From: Protula sp. h YS-2021
Lineage: Eukaryota > Annelida > Polychaeta > Sabellida > Serpulidae
Reading direction: 5' to 3'
NCBI GenBank assembly: GCA_949752745.1
Contig: OX457028.1
Span: forward strand, 8,512,922 to 8,576,921
DNA length: 64,000 bases
The notes under the pieces were generated by a model. The model was not told the origin of the DNA, made no database searches, and saw only the letters and a program-made list of their open reading frames with translations. The translations under genes and the position numbers were made by a program. Positions 1 through 12,340 of the stretch are shown piece by piece; within the stretch, counting starts at the first letter, position 1, and each line of letters begins with the position of its first letter.

Positions 1-1205
1 CTTAGGGGGTTTAAATCGTAATGGAGAGCAAAATCCATTGTGTTAAGCGACGGTGGCTGTATAAGGTGAGTGTCTTCCATCCGATGCTGGATAAACGCCC
101 AAAAAACTAAGAAAGGCGGCTGGGACCGCGCCGCACCTGTCGAACTACTGGTGGTGTATCTCAGCAGTTACGATGCGCCTGCTGCCCTCACCGTCTTTCG
201 TAAAAAAAAACCGATGGTGCATAAGCGTCATTCGTTAAAGTGGTTCCTCCGCCCTCCCCCCCCCCCCCCACCCCCCTGTTGTGCATAATCTGTCGGAGAC
301 GATCTATTTACCACAACGCCACCGGACATAGAAGAAGTAGCCCCTCAACCGCCCTCCCTTCCAGTTCCATTCCTACACAATTCGACTGGTTCCTGCTGGA
401 AAATAAAATAGAAAATAAATAAATAATTAAAAAAAAAACAGACCTATATAAATAGAAAAGCAATTGATTTTCAGCCTTCTCAGAAAAAAAAAACCGGGAA
501 AAAACAGCGCCATTATTTTGAATCCATATGTGCACGGGCGCATATCTGCCACTTCCACCACCTGCTCGTCGACAGTACATAATCATTGCTGTTCACAGCT
601 GCACCTTTATGAGATACTGAGTATCTAAAAAGTACTTTTTAATGTATATATACATATAACTTTGTATGTCGCTTCATTTTTCTTCTCTTTTTCCCCAGTT
701 GATAAATCACCTTAACGTAAACGTTAAAAAGGTAAACAAACAATTCACTTATTCTGGACAAGCACTGATTTATTTACACAACGCCCCCGAATGCTTTAAC
801 GACACCTATAAGAGTGCATAACTACAGATTAATTCAATCAGCTCCGATTTCATAAATAATGCGATCGCATATAGCATATTTGTGCAGATGCGAAATGGAT
901 CCCCATCAAGTTTTCATAAAATTATTTATATCAAGATATAATTGTTAATTACTCCTGCCCCAAACCACCCCCCAAAAAAAATTCACTCTTACGTGAATAA
1001 GTTTGAGCGGCGGATACAGTACTTGGTAGAAGGGTGGGGAGGGGGGGGGGGGGGGGGGTTCAACTAAAAAAAAAAACACACGCACACACACAAACAAAAA
1101 AAGAACAAACTAACAAGCAAACAAAAATACCACCTGAATTAGCGAGTTAACCAGTCAAACTATGGCAGAAGGCAGAGTGTGACTGTATATTCGCCTAAAA
1201 AAAAT
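1..1205. other. Non-coding, low-complexity rich
   Basis: No gene recognised. There is a poly-C stretch near 252-277 and a poly-G run near 1040-1058, with A-rich and CA-rich sequence after it. The short open frames around 70-590 read mainly through homopolymers and show no family motif. Confidence 0.6.
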
Positions 1206-1219
1206 TAAAAAAACTACAT

Positions 1220-1535
1220 GCTGTAAATTTTCGTATCGTATCGGCCCCAAAAATTTGGAACAATATTCCCGATGAAATCAAGAGCTCTCCAAACTTAGTA
1301 ACCTTTCGAAAGAAATTAAAGACGCATCTCTTTAAAGACGCTTATGAACTATTATGATTATTTTGTTGAAAGAATGTTTTAATTTGATTGCTACAGCTTT
1401 TAGTTGAAAGCATATTTATCATTATTTTCCGAGATACATTTTTTTAGATACCTTAGATTAAATAAATTGACATTGTTCAGCACTTAGAGCAAACCGGTTG
1501 ATTAAGCGCTATAGAAAATGTTACATTACATTTTA
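1220..1535 (+). mobile_element. LINE 3' end relic (CR1/L2/Jockey-like RT C-terminus)
   Basis: Bases 1220-1357 read open to a TGA and give the characteristic C-terminal tail of Jockey-superfamily LINE ORF2 proteins: APKIWNNIPDEIKSS, then TFRKKLKTHLFKDAYELL. The bases after the stop to about 1535 look like its 3' UTR, with AAGCGCTATAGAAAATG just before an AT-rich tail. Everything upstream of the last 45 residues is missing, as expected of a 5'-truncated insertion. The family level is firm; the exact clade is inferred. Confidence 0.75.
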
Positions 1536-2004
1536 TTTTTTTCTCGCGATCATTAAAAGAGGCCTCACGACAATTTCTATTGTCGAGCAACATATATTTT
1601 ACACATTTTAGTTACTATTTATTGGCGCTCCGTGAACATGCGCTTTATCACGATTTTTATTGTTGGATATCACATCTTTTCAAATAGATTTCTTAATCTT
1701 GGAAGGTGGATAAATCAACTACAGGTCGCGTAAAATTAAGGCATGTCAATGCAAGTTCTGTAATTTATTTTATAGTTATACCTCTGTAATTTATTTTATA
1801 GTTATACCTCCATATTGGCACAGGCTCGCCCATTGTGGGATGCTCTCCATTGTCTTATAATTTGTACATAATCCGAGTTTAAGGGAAATAAAGAGAAGAA
1901 GAGAAAATTGAAGAGAAGAAAAGGATGGAGAGATGAAGACGGTGGAGACGTAGAAATGCGCGCGAGCAGAGAGATAAAAAGGGGAATTTGCTCGTGTGTG
2001 AATG
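1536..2004. other. Non-coding; 26-bp direct duplication
   Basis: No gene recognised. A 26-bp unit beginning TCTGTAATTTATTTTATAG is perfectly duplicated head to tail at 1757-1808. Confidence 0.6.
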
Positions 2005-2505
2005 GATCGAGTTGTCAGCAGGGGGGGGGGGGGCGGGTGTGGGTGGGTGCTGGATTCAAATGGGGGAGGGGGAAGGCCTGTGTGGAGGGATTCGGTTGTC
2101 AGATGGGGGTGAGAGGGGTGTGGGGTGGGAGGGTGTGGGGTGTGGACCTGTGTAAAGGGACTCGGTTATCAGATGGGGGTGGGAGTGATGTCGGGTGTGG
2201 GCTGTGGGTGTCAGGTGTGGGCCTGTATGAAGGGGTTCGGTTGTGAGATGGGGGTGGGAGGAGCGGGTGTCAGATCTGGGGTGTGGGCCTGTGCGAAGGT
2301 ATTCGGTTGTCAGATGGGGGTGGGAGGGGGCGGGTGTGGGGTGTGGGGTGTGAGCCTCTGTGAAGCGATTCGCTTGTCAGATTGGGGTGGGAGGGGTGTC
2401 GGGTGTGGGGTGTGAGCTGTGGGGTGTGGGCCTGTATGGAGCGATTCGGATGTCAGATGGGGGTGGGAGGGGCGGGTGTGGGATGTGGGGTGTGAGCCTG
2501 TTTGT
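2005..2505. repeat. GT-rich minisatellite, 65-75 bp unit
   Basis: Six to seven imperfect units share a core like TCGGTTGTCAGATGGGGGTG (near 2092, 2164, 2239, 2304, 2371 and 2446), spaced 65-75 bp. The strand is strongly G-rich. The Gly/Val/Cys/Trp-rich open frames across it are repeat artefacts. Confidence 0.8.
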
Positions 2506-3919
2506 TTCAGTTATTGGGAGGCAGACGTTCGCCTGTGTCAGTCAGCCGCCACGATGCCTGAGAAAGAGTGTGTTTTATGAACAAGAAGAACTCAGACAGT
2601 AATAACAATTCAGTGACGTCACAGAATAATGGTGTTTTTTTTTTTTTTTTTTTTTTTTTGGTTTTTTTTTTAAGGCAAAGGCAATTGACTTGCTTGTGTT
2701 TTTTCGAGGCGGGGAATGTGCGGCAGGGGAGAAGCGCCGTTTGATGGCCATGTCCCACTGCTAGAACTCAGCTGCCCTTATAAGTTTCAATTGAACATCA
2801 ATATCAATCCTACAATTACTGCTTTGAGCTGATAACAATGGATGGCAATTCCTGCGAGGTTTTCGCTTCTAAGCGTGGCACAGCAAAAAACCCCCTGCTC
2901 CGTGATACTACCGTAAAAGGTTTCCCATACCAGCCACATGCCATTTGGTTAACAGTGCCCTGACTGCAATGTTTGAACGGCTCTTCCTGTCACCAATAGG
3001 CAGTTTGCAGACCAGGTTTCTTTCTCTTAGGCCTCTTAAGAAACAAGGTCTGTTTGTTAGGAAACACACTTTTGTTATTAAAGTTTAATTTCATGTCTAA
3101 AGATTATCTGTTCAATTTTTCTGTTAAATCTATACAGGTTCACTGAATTGTATTTTGATATTGGAATATTGTGTTCGAAATTTTACGATATCACAATGAG
3201 CGCTTCACAACGGGCGTTATGTGTTGTTTCTCAGGTTCCACTGTACACGCTTCATGGCGGAGAGATTCTAACCCTGCCTTATTTTTTTTAACACGCACTC
3301 AAGATCTCAATCTGTCTGATGAAGTATCTAAAAAAATAAATAAATAGAAAAACTTGTAAACCCCTTCGTGTTCGGTTCCTCTGACGTCATTGATGTAAGC
3401 TATCAATTTATGATAACAAGATATTCTTTATGGAATTGGCCAATAAATTAGTCCCGGACATCACTTCTAGATGCACATTAAGAGAGAATAGGAATAAATA
3501 TTAAGCCTCATTGTCAGATATTTCGGTTCCAGAAATGCTGCGCCCAACTCCCACAAGAGGGAGGGGTCTGGTTAAATTTGCATATCAGCAACGATAAATA
3601 TCCCACACGTCATTGGTTAAGTGGTCAATGAACTATTTATACCCCAGCCACCCCAACCTGAACAGAGACGGCACATGCCCGTATTTTTGGCCAACAGAAA
3701 ACGTTTCGAATAATAACTGTGTAACATAAATTCCAAACAACAAATCTGTAACATTTTTGGTTAAAAAAAGACACGAAATACATTATTTTATAACTGTTTA
3801 ATATTTCTCTGAAAAATCTCCTGTCTGTCAATCAAGTTGTCTGTATTAAAAAAAAACTGTTTAAGAGTTTGTTTTATTAATCACCCTGCAGTGACTCAAG
3901 CGACATGTCAAGCAAAAAT
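2506..3919. other. Non-coding, nothing recognised
   Basis: There is a long T-rich run at about 2633-2672. The rest is mixed AT-rich sequence without a coding motif or a convincing repeat. Confidence 0.5.
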
Positions 3920-4055
3920 GATTCTATCTATATGTGTCTGACAACAGTGATCCTATCTATATATGCCTCACAACAATGATCCTATCTATATATGCCTGAC
4001 AGCAATGATCCTACCTATATATGTCAAACAACAGTGATTCTATCTATATATGAAA
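3920..4055. repeat. 29-bp tandem repeat
   Basis: Five copies start at 3920, 3949, 3978, 4007 and 4036. The shared core is GATCCTATCTATATATG followed by a CC/TCTGACAACA-like half. Confidence 0.8.
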
Positions 4056-4198
4056 TCATCATATATAATATATAAATACACAAAACGTGAATAAATCGCG
4101 GCTCACACATCGTTACTACAACGTAGGAGGGGAAATGACGTCAGTCTCAACATATGAAAGCGTTATGTTTTGTCACACGACGGCAATGATGTTATAAG

Positions 4199-4628
4199 AT
4201 GCTCATGGTCTGGTTTCGTCATCGATTTATATCATGATAACTATTTGGACACCATCTGATCAGAAGATGCTCATGGTTTGGTCACCATGTGATTATACCA
4301 TGCTCATGGTTTGGTCACCATGTGACCATACCATGCTCATGGTTTGGTCACCATGTGATTATAATATTCTCATGGTTTGGCCACCGATTTATATCATGTG
4401 ATTATAACATGGTCTGGTCACCATGTGATTATAACATGCTTATGGTCTGGTCCCCATATGATTATAACATGCTCATGGTCTGGTCACCCCGTGATTATAA
4501 TATTCTCATGGTTTGGCCACCGATTTATATCATTATAATTATTTGGTCACCATGTGATCAGAAGATGCTCATGGTTTGGTCACCATGTGATTATACCAAG
4601 CTCATGGTTTGGTCACCATCTGATACAA
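4199..4628. repeat. 33-bp minisatellite
   Basis: Repeats of GCTCATGGTTTGGTCACCAT followed by GTGATTATA-type sequence. Clean neighbours begin at 4269 and 4302, a 33-bp period, with some expanded or degenerate units. Because 33 is divisible by three, the array gives a spurious 131-codon open frame. Confidence 0.85.
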
Positions 4629-5545
4629 CGATGACCGCCTCAATGCGACCGATAAAATTTACAAGCATAAAAAAGATGGTCTGAAAAGAAATGGCTGAAT
4701 ACAGGCTTGCATGAAAGACTGAAAAAGGCTGAGACATAATACCTGAGAAAAAATGAGAAAGAGAAGGAAAAGAGGAGTGTTTTTGCAATCCAGTTTAAAC
4801 AGCATGGCCCATTTACAAAGAACAGCGTTGTAAAAACAAGAATTACTGAGCCAAACGACCACACTTCATTTGGCGCATTATGAGAGCATCAAAGCGATTG
4901 ATCCTCGTGGAAAATCAGCCCAATTTGCTCGGGGTATCTGCAAGGCGAGTATTAGAGGCTTGTTGTCAACTTTGCTCCCATCGTTAAGGATCAATGCTGC
5001 CCCCACTCCCCGCCCCCGCCACCACCCTCATTTGTGTCAGTTCCGCCAAGATCTGTTGGGACTAAATTGCAGAAAGTGCCATCTATGCGTGATTCACGCC
5101 TGTGCGTATTTCCGCCATTTCGCCTCCCTAAATCGTCCTTTCAGAGCTTGCATGGAGTTCGTTACGGCATCCTTAATCTGTTTTTGTTAGCAGTGACCGA
5201 CTTACGGGTAGTTGTTTGCTGCTATTTGGGATGCACACAAGTAAAAGCATAACGCACCGAGTCAAAGTCAGTTCCAGGACAGGAAGTACCCACCCAAACC
5301 TATTCATTTCTATGTACCTTTAAACAACAATTATGTAATATTGTTGCTTCGTGCACAAACATAAAGCTTCTGAGTCTGGTTTCTTTTATCTACTTTTGTG
5401 CAATAACAATTTTATTTATTGATTGATTTATTTATTATTTTTTTTTTTTTGGTTTTATTTTTTTGCTCTAAGAACCTGTTTTAAGATAAATGCAGCTCGC
5501 CTGTTATCGTCACTGAGCTCACAAAAAGCCATTATCGCCATAAGG
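4629..5545. other. Non-coding, nothing recognised
   Basis: Short open frames exist on both strands, but none has a recognisable domain, splice context or codon signal. A T-rich tract lies at 5430-5465. Confidence 0.5.
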
Positions 5546-5597
5546 TCAAAAGGTCATGGGCCATAAGGTCAAAAGGTCATAGGCCATAAGGTCAAAA
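5546..5597. repeat. Short tandem repeat, about 20 bp, 2.5-3 copies
   Basis: CCATAAGGTCAAAAGGTCAT is repeated with small spacers, ending in a partial copy. Confidence 0.75.
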
Positions 5598-5859
5598 AAA
5601 GCAAGCAACAAGAAGTGCCACTCGATGCAATACTCTACCAGGTCATCTGTTAGTCCAAAAGATACTTCCATTTGGGCGAAAATATTTCACAGTAACGCAA
5701 TCGCGTTCTATACAACGTAATTTTTCTTCATTTGCACAAATATAAAACGTGCCAGGGCAAAGGTTACTGTTATAAACAAATTTAAGTGGTTGATTTGACA
5801 ACGTGTTTTGAAGCCAATTATTCTGTAAAACTGAGAAAACTATTGTCATATTATCTGTT

Positions 5860-6065
5860 ATAGTTGGGTTAGATTCTCGCCCAAGGTCAACGTCTAATAA
5901 ACGTCTTTGCACACGCATACTTTATAACGTCTATTTTCCAACGTCTGTACAACGTCGCTTCCCCGATATGTCTATGATATCGCTTATCCGACGTCTATAT
6001 AACGTCTGAAGATAGACATGGAAACTTTTACACAACGTTGAAAAGGCGTTGGTTTTCCGACGACC
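5860..6065. repeat. CpG-rich interspersed repeat with AACGTCT motifs
   Basis: Motifs of the type CAACGTCT, TATAACGTCT and CCGACGTCTATATAACGTC recur in both orientations. Similar sequence (GACGTCTATACAACGTT, CCGACGTCGG) appears at about 22535-22745. I read these as copies of a short non-autonomous element; the ends were not defined. Confidence 0.45.
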
Positions 6066-6595
6066 AATCACAAGCATATTGCAAACACCTTTATTGTTGC
6101 GATTTGGTCAGGTCGACGTCACAACCGGAAATCGACTGTGGGCGACCAGGACATCTCAATCGCTAACAATCATTCCAGCTCAGGATTGAGCCAGCCCTCG
6201 CCCCCCCTCTCCCACCCAACTCCTTGTTAATACAGAGCTGCATCTCGCGTGCTGAATTGCGTGACGTGTCGACATTTCCGCTGCGATGTTAATAGTTGTC
6301 AATAGAAAAACAATGCTCCTGTTTGCCTTTGAGCATGTTTTGCAGGTCACGTGACAATCTGGTTCAATTCTCCTTCGTAGATAGGGTGTAACGGGGGGTT
6401 TGAGTGCGTCTAGTTTATAAAGTGCTACAACGGTCACACGTGTTTGAGGTCGTTTTGTTTATAAAGTGTGAAAGTGGTCACACGCGTTTTGTTTATTTAT
6501 CTAAGCACGTTTCTCTTTGTTTTCATATTATGTTCGTACTTCGTCAGTTGCTGCAAGTGAATATTAGTTAGGAACTTTCCCTTCAGATTTCGGAT
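6066..6595. other. Non-coding, nothing recognised
   Basis: Mixed sequence. The minus-strand open frame at 6180-6437 has no recognisable motif. Confidence 0.5.
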
Positions 6596-6975
6596 TAAAG
6601 GCATAACATCCTAACGCATAACATTGTACATCATAATATCGTAAAGCATAACATGGTAAAGCGTAACACCGTAAGGTAAAACATCGCAAATCATAATATC
6701 GTAAAGCACAACATTGCAAATCATAATATCGTAAAGCATAACATTGTAAATCATAATATCGTAAAGCATAACATGTTAAAGCGTAATATCGTAAGGCATA
6801 ACATTGTAAAGATTACATTGTAAAACATAACATCGTAAAGCACAACATGGTAAAGCATAACATTGTAAAACATAACATCGCAAAGCACAACATGGTAAAG
6901 CATAATATCGTAAAGCATAACCTTGTAAAGCATAACATCGTAAAGCATAACATTGTAAGGCATATCACCGTAAAG
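6596..6975. repeat. Minisatellite, about 22-24 bp unit
   Basis: About 17 units alternate CATCGTAAAGCATAACA and ATTGTAAA-type segments with frequent ATAATATC variants. The Met/Leu/Tyr-rich minus-strand frame is a product of the repeat. Confidence 0.85.
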
Positions 6976-7904
6976 CTTAAGCAATTTTCAGCTTTCTAGG
7001 CTATATGCATTTTTGTACACCATTTTTATACAGGTGATAGTTATATACAAATTGGCACCTTGTTTCTGGAGCACGTGATTATTCTCCTGATTTAATTGGC
7101 CAGCAATAGCAGGTGCTTGTAGTGATGCATTCCATTCTCTTTTTTTTCTCTTTTTTCTTCTTTTTTTCAACACTGAAACTGATTCCTGAATGAAGCTTAA
7201 CAAGCCGTTGTCAATATTTGATGTATTGTGGGTAACACTTGGTTAGTTTCTCATGCCTCCATGGATTCCACTAATCCATGACAAATCAACTGCCATTCTT
7301 ATCATCTTTGGATGTGCATTGATTACCAGGGCAAATCAGCGAGCCGTCTCACTGCTTTTTTTTTTTTTTTGTATTGGTTGTGTTATGCTTAGCACAGCCA
7401 AGGAGTATTGAAAGCCTTACGATCTTTTAGTTTCGAAAACACCCAATAAAACACCGAAAAAAACTTGTGTTACGCGTAGCCTAGATATCACTGGAGAATT
7501 TGCGGTGTTACAAGGTTAGGTTGTCACTTGAGGACAATGCAGCGAGCCATTTATTGGTACTGGGGGCGAAAGGCCAAGAAATGATTTCCTGCAATGTTTT
7601 CATATAACAACCACCTCATTTCATTTAAAAAAAAACTTATTTTTGTAAATTTCGCTGCATACACAACGTGCATGCGTTCACTAAATAACTTACGACTTCA
7701 GAGCATCTAGCCTTAACCGTTGAAAAATTCCAGACGGCCACTTGTTCATATTGCTTGCGACGCCCAGGGTATAAATGATTAACTAACAAACAGATTTCCT
7801 CTTTTCAAAGATTATTTATTGTACCTGGATTGTCAAATAAAACTTGAACAGGGATATGAAACGACAAGAATGAGACGAGACTGCGATACGAACACCAGTA
7901 TCAA
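6976..7904. other. Non-coding; one dispersed repeat
   Basis: Bases about 7240-7345 carry the complement of a repeat also found at about 16840-16935; the shared core is GTTGATTTGTCATGGATTAG. A poly-T run lies at 7357-7370. Nothing else was recognised. Confidence 0.55.
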
Positions 7905-8115
7905 TGCCAAACAAGATCAACTAGTCCACAAACAGGGATCGAACACCAGCATCAACAGAACAAGACCAACTGCCCCACAAACAGGGATCGAACAGCAGCA
8001 TCAATACAGCACAAGACCAAATGCCCCACAAGCAGGGATCGAACACCATCATCAAGACAGGACTAAAAAGTTTCCAAATGCCTCACAAGCAGGGATCGAA
8101 CGTCAGAATCAACAA
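7905..8115. repeat. Degenerate tandem repeat, about 47-60 bp
   Basis: Four units carry CAGGGATCGAACACCA-like cores, at about 7935, 7982, 8034 and 8093. The open Gln/Thr-rich frame follows the repeat and is not convincing as protein. Confidence 0.65.
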
Positions 8116-8584
8116 AAAAGACACACAAAGCGGGACATCACATTTGGTGATGCTGAGTTTATCTGAAAGTTAAAACGTATAAAAACCCAAAGAAATTTCC
8201 TTCACTATTTTCTGATGTTTAATCTTTAAGGGACCCCAATTTGTCATGTTTAATGATTTAGTGATGTAATGTACTGTGATGTAATGTAATGTATATCGCG
8301 GCCTGTTTGGATTCTAAAATTAAAATGAATCGTTTTTGGGACAAAAGCACCAGACAGCGATACGCGATTTTGAAAATAAAAACACACTAAAACAGAGACT
8401 TAAACGTACAATACAGCTCTATGGAGAACGTTGGATAACTGAAAAAAATATATATATATTCAAATTGATTAGTTTCGCACTCTAACATTATAATATTTCA
8501 AAATAACAAGAAAGCACGTTGCCGTTTGTTACTGTTTGTTTCATTTAGAACAACACAAATGTTTTGCTGTAACTTTGGTCCTGT
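8116..8584. other. Non-coding, nothing recognised
   Basis: AT-rich sequence with short TA and GTAAT repeats and no coding signal. Confidence 0.5.
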
Positions 8585-8690
8585 TCCGGGGAGGGGTGGG
8601 GGAGGGAGTACTCACGTACGAACTAGTTACCATGCACCTCCATGATCGGGGGGGGGGGGCACTCACGTACTAAATGGTTACCATGCGTAA
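8585..8690. repeat. Two copies of a G-rich element terminus
   Basis: Two tandem copies of a terminus of the form (G)n followed by CACTCACGTACNAA and GTTACCATG. The same terminus is found at about 22180 and at both ends of the element at 62101-62476, in opposite orientation there. This suggests partial or nested MITE copies. Confidence 0.6.
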
Positions 8691-8924
8691 TTACAACTTC
8701 TGGTGTTACTGACGCGGTTAAAGAAGAATTTTCTATCCCAGACGCTTCCAAATTCTGTTAAAAAATATAAAATAACAGTGGAATAGCCCTTTTATTCATG
8801 ATGTCACATGTAAGGGCTCATGCAATGTTTGGATAACTATTTCCGGTAATGTAGCATTGAAGCACCTGGATAAGGTATAAAATCTATTTTGGGTCCATTT
8901 GTTGAACAAAACATTACCACGTGC

Positions 8925-9060
8925 TAAACTTTTTTCTCGATGTGTGCTTGTGGGGACATTGCCACGCGCAAAAGTTTGTCCTGGTTGTGTGCAGAAGTTT
9001 GTTCTGGTTGTTTGCCGGTGGAGATATTGCCGTGCACAAAAGTCTGCTCTGGCTATAAGC
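8925..9060. repeat. Degenerate tandem repeat
   Basis: Three related segments share GCAAAAGTTTG(T)CCTGG and GGACATTGCC cores. The minus-strand 119-codon frame across it reflects the repetition. Confidence 0.55.
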
Positions 9061-9204
9061 TTGGCCGGATATCGGAGAAAACTGTGACCTAACTTCTTCC
9101 TTGTCTTCGGGGTGACGTCCCTTAGCTGTAAAGCTGTAGGCAGCTTTTCAACCATATTTTACAGGAATACTAATGAATGTTTATATACGCCACCCTCGCA
9201 ACCC

Positions 9205-9308
9205 CACTCCACCACCACCACCACCACCACTCACCACCACTACCACCACCACCCAACCACCACCCCACCACCACCACCACCACCACCACCCCACCACCAC
9301 CATCACCC
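9205..9308. repeat. (CCA)n trinucleotide array
   Basis: Nearly pure CAC/CCA triplets with a few CT interruptions. Poly-His/Thr/Pro or poly-Val/Gly frames here are artefacts. Confidence 0.9.
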
Positions 9309-9930
9309 AATTTAAGTGAATGAAACACACTGGAATTTTTATTAATAAATTGTAAATTATTACAACAAATATTCAGAAATAATAAACCCTTTAAAGCACG
9401 TCGTAAATCAATGGAAATATTAATTAAGTGAAAGGAAATAATTAACAACACTCTTAAAGTTTATAAAGTGTCTCGACAACGATCCAAAGAACAAAACCAT
9501 CAGAGAATTATTAAGAGAATTATTTATGTTTTGATAAATACATCACATAAATCTGAGAAACAACTTCACGTTCTTAACAGATCCATTTTCTAAGAGAGTC
9601 TTGCCCTGCCGTAAGATTGCCCTGTTAACACAATGAAATTCACAGTATATTGCAGTCATGCATTGACTCTGTCCTTGTTGATGGACGGATTTCTACTCTA
9701 TCTCTTTCTTGAATATACGGCTCGCCTTGCCTACCGGCTGTCTCCGACGAATTTGATCAAGATACAACGATACACCAAAACAGAAAAAAGACACGTTTTT
9801 GTATTGCAGATACGGAAAGGCTATTTGCCAAAATGGCTGTGTCCATGACGTCATTGTGAGATACCGTTTTCATACACTTCTAGTACTCTAAGAACGCTTT
9901 ATGAATTAGCATGAAAGGACATTATTGATT
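9309..9930. other. Non-coding, nothing recognised
   Basis: AT-rich sequence. The 71-codon frame at 9633-9848 has no family motif. Confidence 0.5.
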
Positions 9931-9973
9931 GTGTGTGCGTGTGGGGGGGGGGGGGGAGGTGGAGAGGGGGGTA

Positions 9974-10040
9974 GTTGAAGTGGTGTAATGGTATGTTGCC
10001 TACTTTGAATGCTATAGGTCACGAGTTCAACCCCCAGTCC
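9974..10040 (+). repeat. tRNA-like sequence, possible SINE head
   Basis: GTGGTGTAATGG resembles a pol III A box, and GAGTTCAACCCCC, about 40 bases on, resembles a B box. No full cloverleaf with paired acceptor arms was found, so a tRNA-derived SINE or decayed tRNA is more likely than a working tRNA. A poly-G tract precedes it. Confidence 0.4.
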
Positions 10041-10734
10041 GTGGCATTCCTTGCATGCCAAGTTACGCCCTTTTATTATCAAAACACGCACCTGCAAACG
10101 AGTCGATGATTGCAATCCATGTTAGTAACTATGTGTAAAGCAGGTCGGGCATTTGTTGCAACCGGTGAATCGTTAAACCGTAAAACCCGCCACCCCTATT
10201 AATTATTATAAAGAGTCACCTCTGAGATACGCATTATGTATTCAACTGTATGAAGTTCTAAGAAATAACTTTTAAGTCATTTAGCTTTGCAATTGCCATC
10301 TATACAAGATCTAGCTTAATGCATTGACATGCAAAAATTCGACAATTTAAAGTTTCATTGAATGTCGCCATGACTCAAACTGATTTTGATCACCGTTACA
10401 AAACAGTGGAAATGTTACAATTTCACGAAATACTCTAAAAACAAGTTATAAAAACCAAGCCATCTTTCTTAGGGCTGCCGATAAACAAATTTGTCGACGT
10501 CAAATGGTATGAAAAATAGAATTCCACTGCAGTCAGTTTCCATTTGCTTCATCTTGAGCATGTTTAATCAGAAAAGAAAATGTTGAAACAGGATGCTACC
10601 GCAGGGCGCCCTTGGGCTTTGCAGCTAATTCTTACATATTCAAGTGTCGGTTAAAGTGTTTATCTGCTTCGCTGCATCCGCCTAAACCACTTAGCGCGGA
10701 GGTCGTCACAGTCGCAAATTGTAAGATCAGGGTT
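10041..10734. other. Non-coding, nothing recognised
   Basis: Mixed AT-rich sequence without motifs. Confidence 0.5.
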
Positions 10735-11075
10735 GCGCAAGGGGTGGGTGATGAGGGGTGTGTGAGGAGGCTGTAGGTGGTGACTGGTGTGAGAGGAGGC
10801 TGTAGGTGGTGACTGGCATGTGAGGAGGCTGTAGGTGGTGACTGGCGTGTGAGGAGGCTGTAGGTGGTGAGTGGCGTGTGTGGAGTCTGTAGGTGGTGAC
10901 TGGCGTGTGAGGAGGCTGTAGGTGGTGACTGGCGTGTGAGGAGGCTGTAGGTGGTGACTGGCGTGTGAGGAGGCTGTAGGTGGTGACTGGCGTGTGAGGA
11001 GGCTGTAGGTGGTGACTGGCGTGTGAGGAGGATGTACATGATGAGGGTCATGTGAGGAGGGTGCAGGTTATGAGG
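10735..11075. repeat. 29-bp minisatellite
   Basis: About 11 units of a 29-bp sequence containing GAGGAGGCTGTAGGTGGTGA; successive starts at 10822 and 10851 give the period. The end units are diverged. The His/Ser/Pro-rich minus-strand frame is a shadow of the array. Confidence 0.9.
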
Positions 11076-11512
11076 CATACAAATAGGGAGAAAATGATCA
11101 TAAAACTCCCTTACAATTCCTAAATCATGTTTTTAATTGTGGGGAAATTATTGAAGTCCATAGTTCAGAAAAGCTCTCTTGCTAATGGAGCTTTTGCTCT
11201 GATAATTTCAATAAATTACTGCACTTTTATAAAGTTACAAGAAACAAAAATCGTGTTTACAAATGTTCCAAGCAGTCGTCTACACCAACTATATGAACAT
11301 GCAAAAACACACAATAAAACTGTTACGGATATTAGCCCATACTTGTCACACCTAATCAGAAGTTGACTGCAAACAACACTCTGCATAAACGGGCTTTTAT
11401 GTCCGGCACAGCAAACGCCTTTTAAGTTTAACACACGAGGAATAACGTTCAAGTGAAAAGAACTGGAGGGAATGAGGGTGGTGATATGATCTTCGTTATG
11501 GTCATGTCGGGC
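11076..11512. other. Non-coding, nothing recognised
   Basis: Flank between two arrays. The 79-codon frame at 11127-11366 has no recognised motif. Confidence 0.5.
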
Positions 11513-12340
11513 ACAGGACAAGTGGCGCGGAGACAAGTCCGGCGGAGACAAGTCCGGCGGAGACAAGTCCCGTGGAGACAGGTCCCGCGGAGACAAGTCC
11601 CATGGAGACAAGTCCCGCAGAGACAAGTCCCATGGAGACAAGTCCCGCGGAGACAAGTCCGGCGGAGACAAGTCCCATGGAGACAAGTCCCAAGGAGACA
11701 AGTCCCATGGAGACAATTCTCGCGGAGACAAGTCCGGCGGAGACAAGTCCGGCGGAGACAAGTCCCATGGAGACAAGTCCCGCGGAGACAAGTCTCGCAG
11801 AGACAAGTCCCATGGAGACAAGTCCCGCGGAAACAAGTCCCGCGGAGACAAGTCCGGCGGAGACAAGTCCGGCGGAGACAAGTCCCATGGAGACAAGTCC
11901 CGCGGAGACAAGTCCCGCGGAGACAAGTCCCATGGAGACAAGTCCCATGGAGACAAGTCCCTCGGAGACAAGTCCCGCAGAGACAAGTCCCGCGGAGACA
12001 AGTCCCGCGGAGACAAGTCCGGCGGAGACAAGTCCGGCGGAGACAAGTCCCATGGAGACAAGTCCCGCGGAGACAAGTCCCGCGGAGACAAGTCCCGCGG
12101 AGACAAGTCCCGCGGAGACAAGTCCCATGGAGACAAGTCCCGCGGAGACAAATCCCGCAGAGAAAAGTCCCGCGGAGACAAGTCCCATGGAGACAAGTCC
12201 CGCGGAGACAAGTCCCGCAGAGACAAGTCCCATGGAGACAAGTCCCGCGGAGACAAGTAAGGCAGAGACAAGTCCCGCGGAGACAAGTAAGGCAGAGATA
12301 AGTCCGGCGGAGACAATTCCCGTGGAAGCAAGCCCGGCGG
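11513..12340. repeat. 15-bp minisatellite, about 55 copies
   Basis: The monomer is AGACAAGTCCCGCGG, with two other common types ending CCATGG and CCGGCGG. The first ten bases hardly vary; almost all variation is in the last five or six. The period is divisible by three and contains few stops, so long frames stay open on both strands (243 to 396 codons, pentapeptides such as SPAET or SPRDL). I reject them as genes: no complex sequence, splice signals or domain adjoins them. Confidence 0.95.

Noticed and set aside
9974..10040. Functional tRNA gene (also 40480-40595 and 63583-63650)
   Set aside because: A- and B-box-like motifs are visible, but paired acceptor and anticodon stems are not, so these are listed only as tRNA-like repeats.
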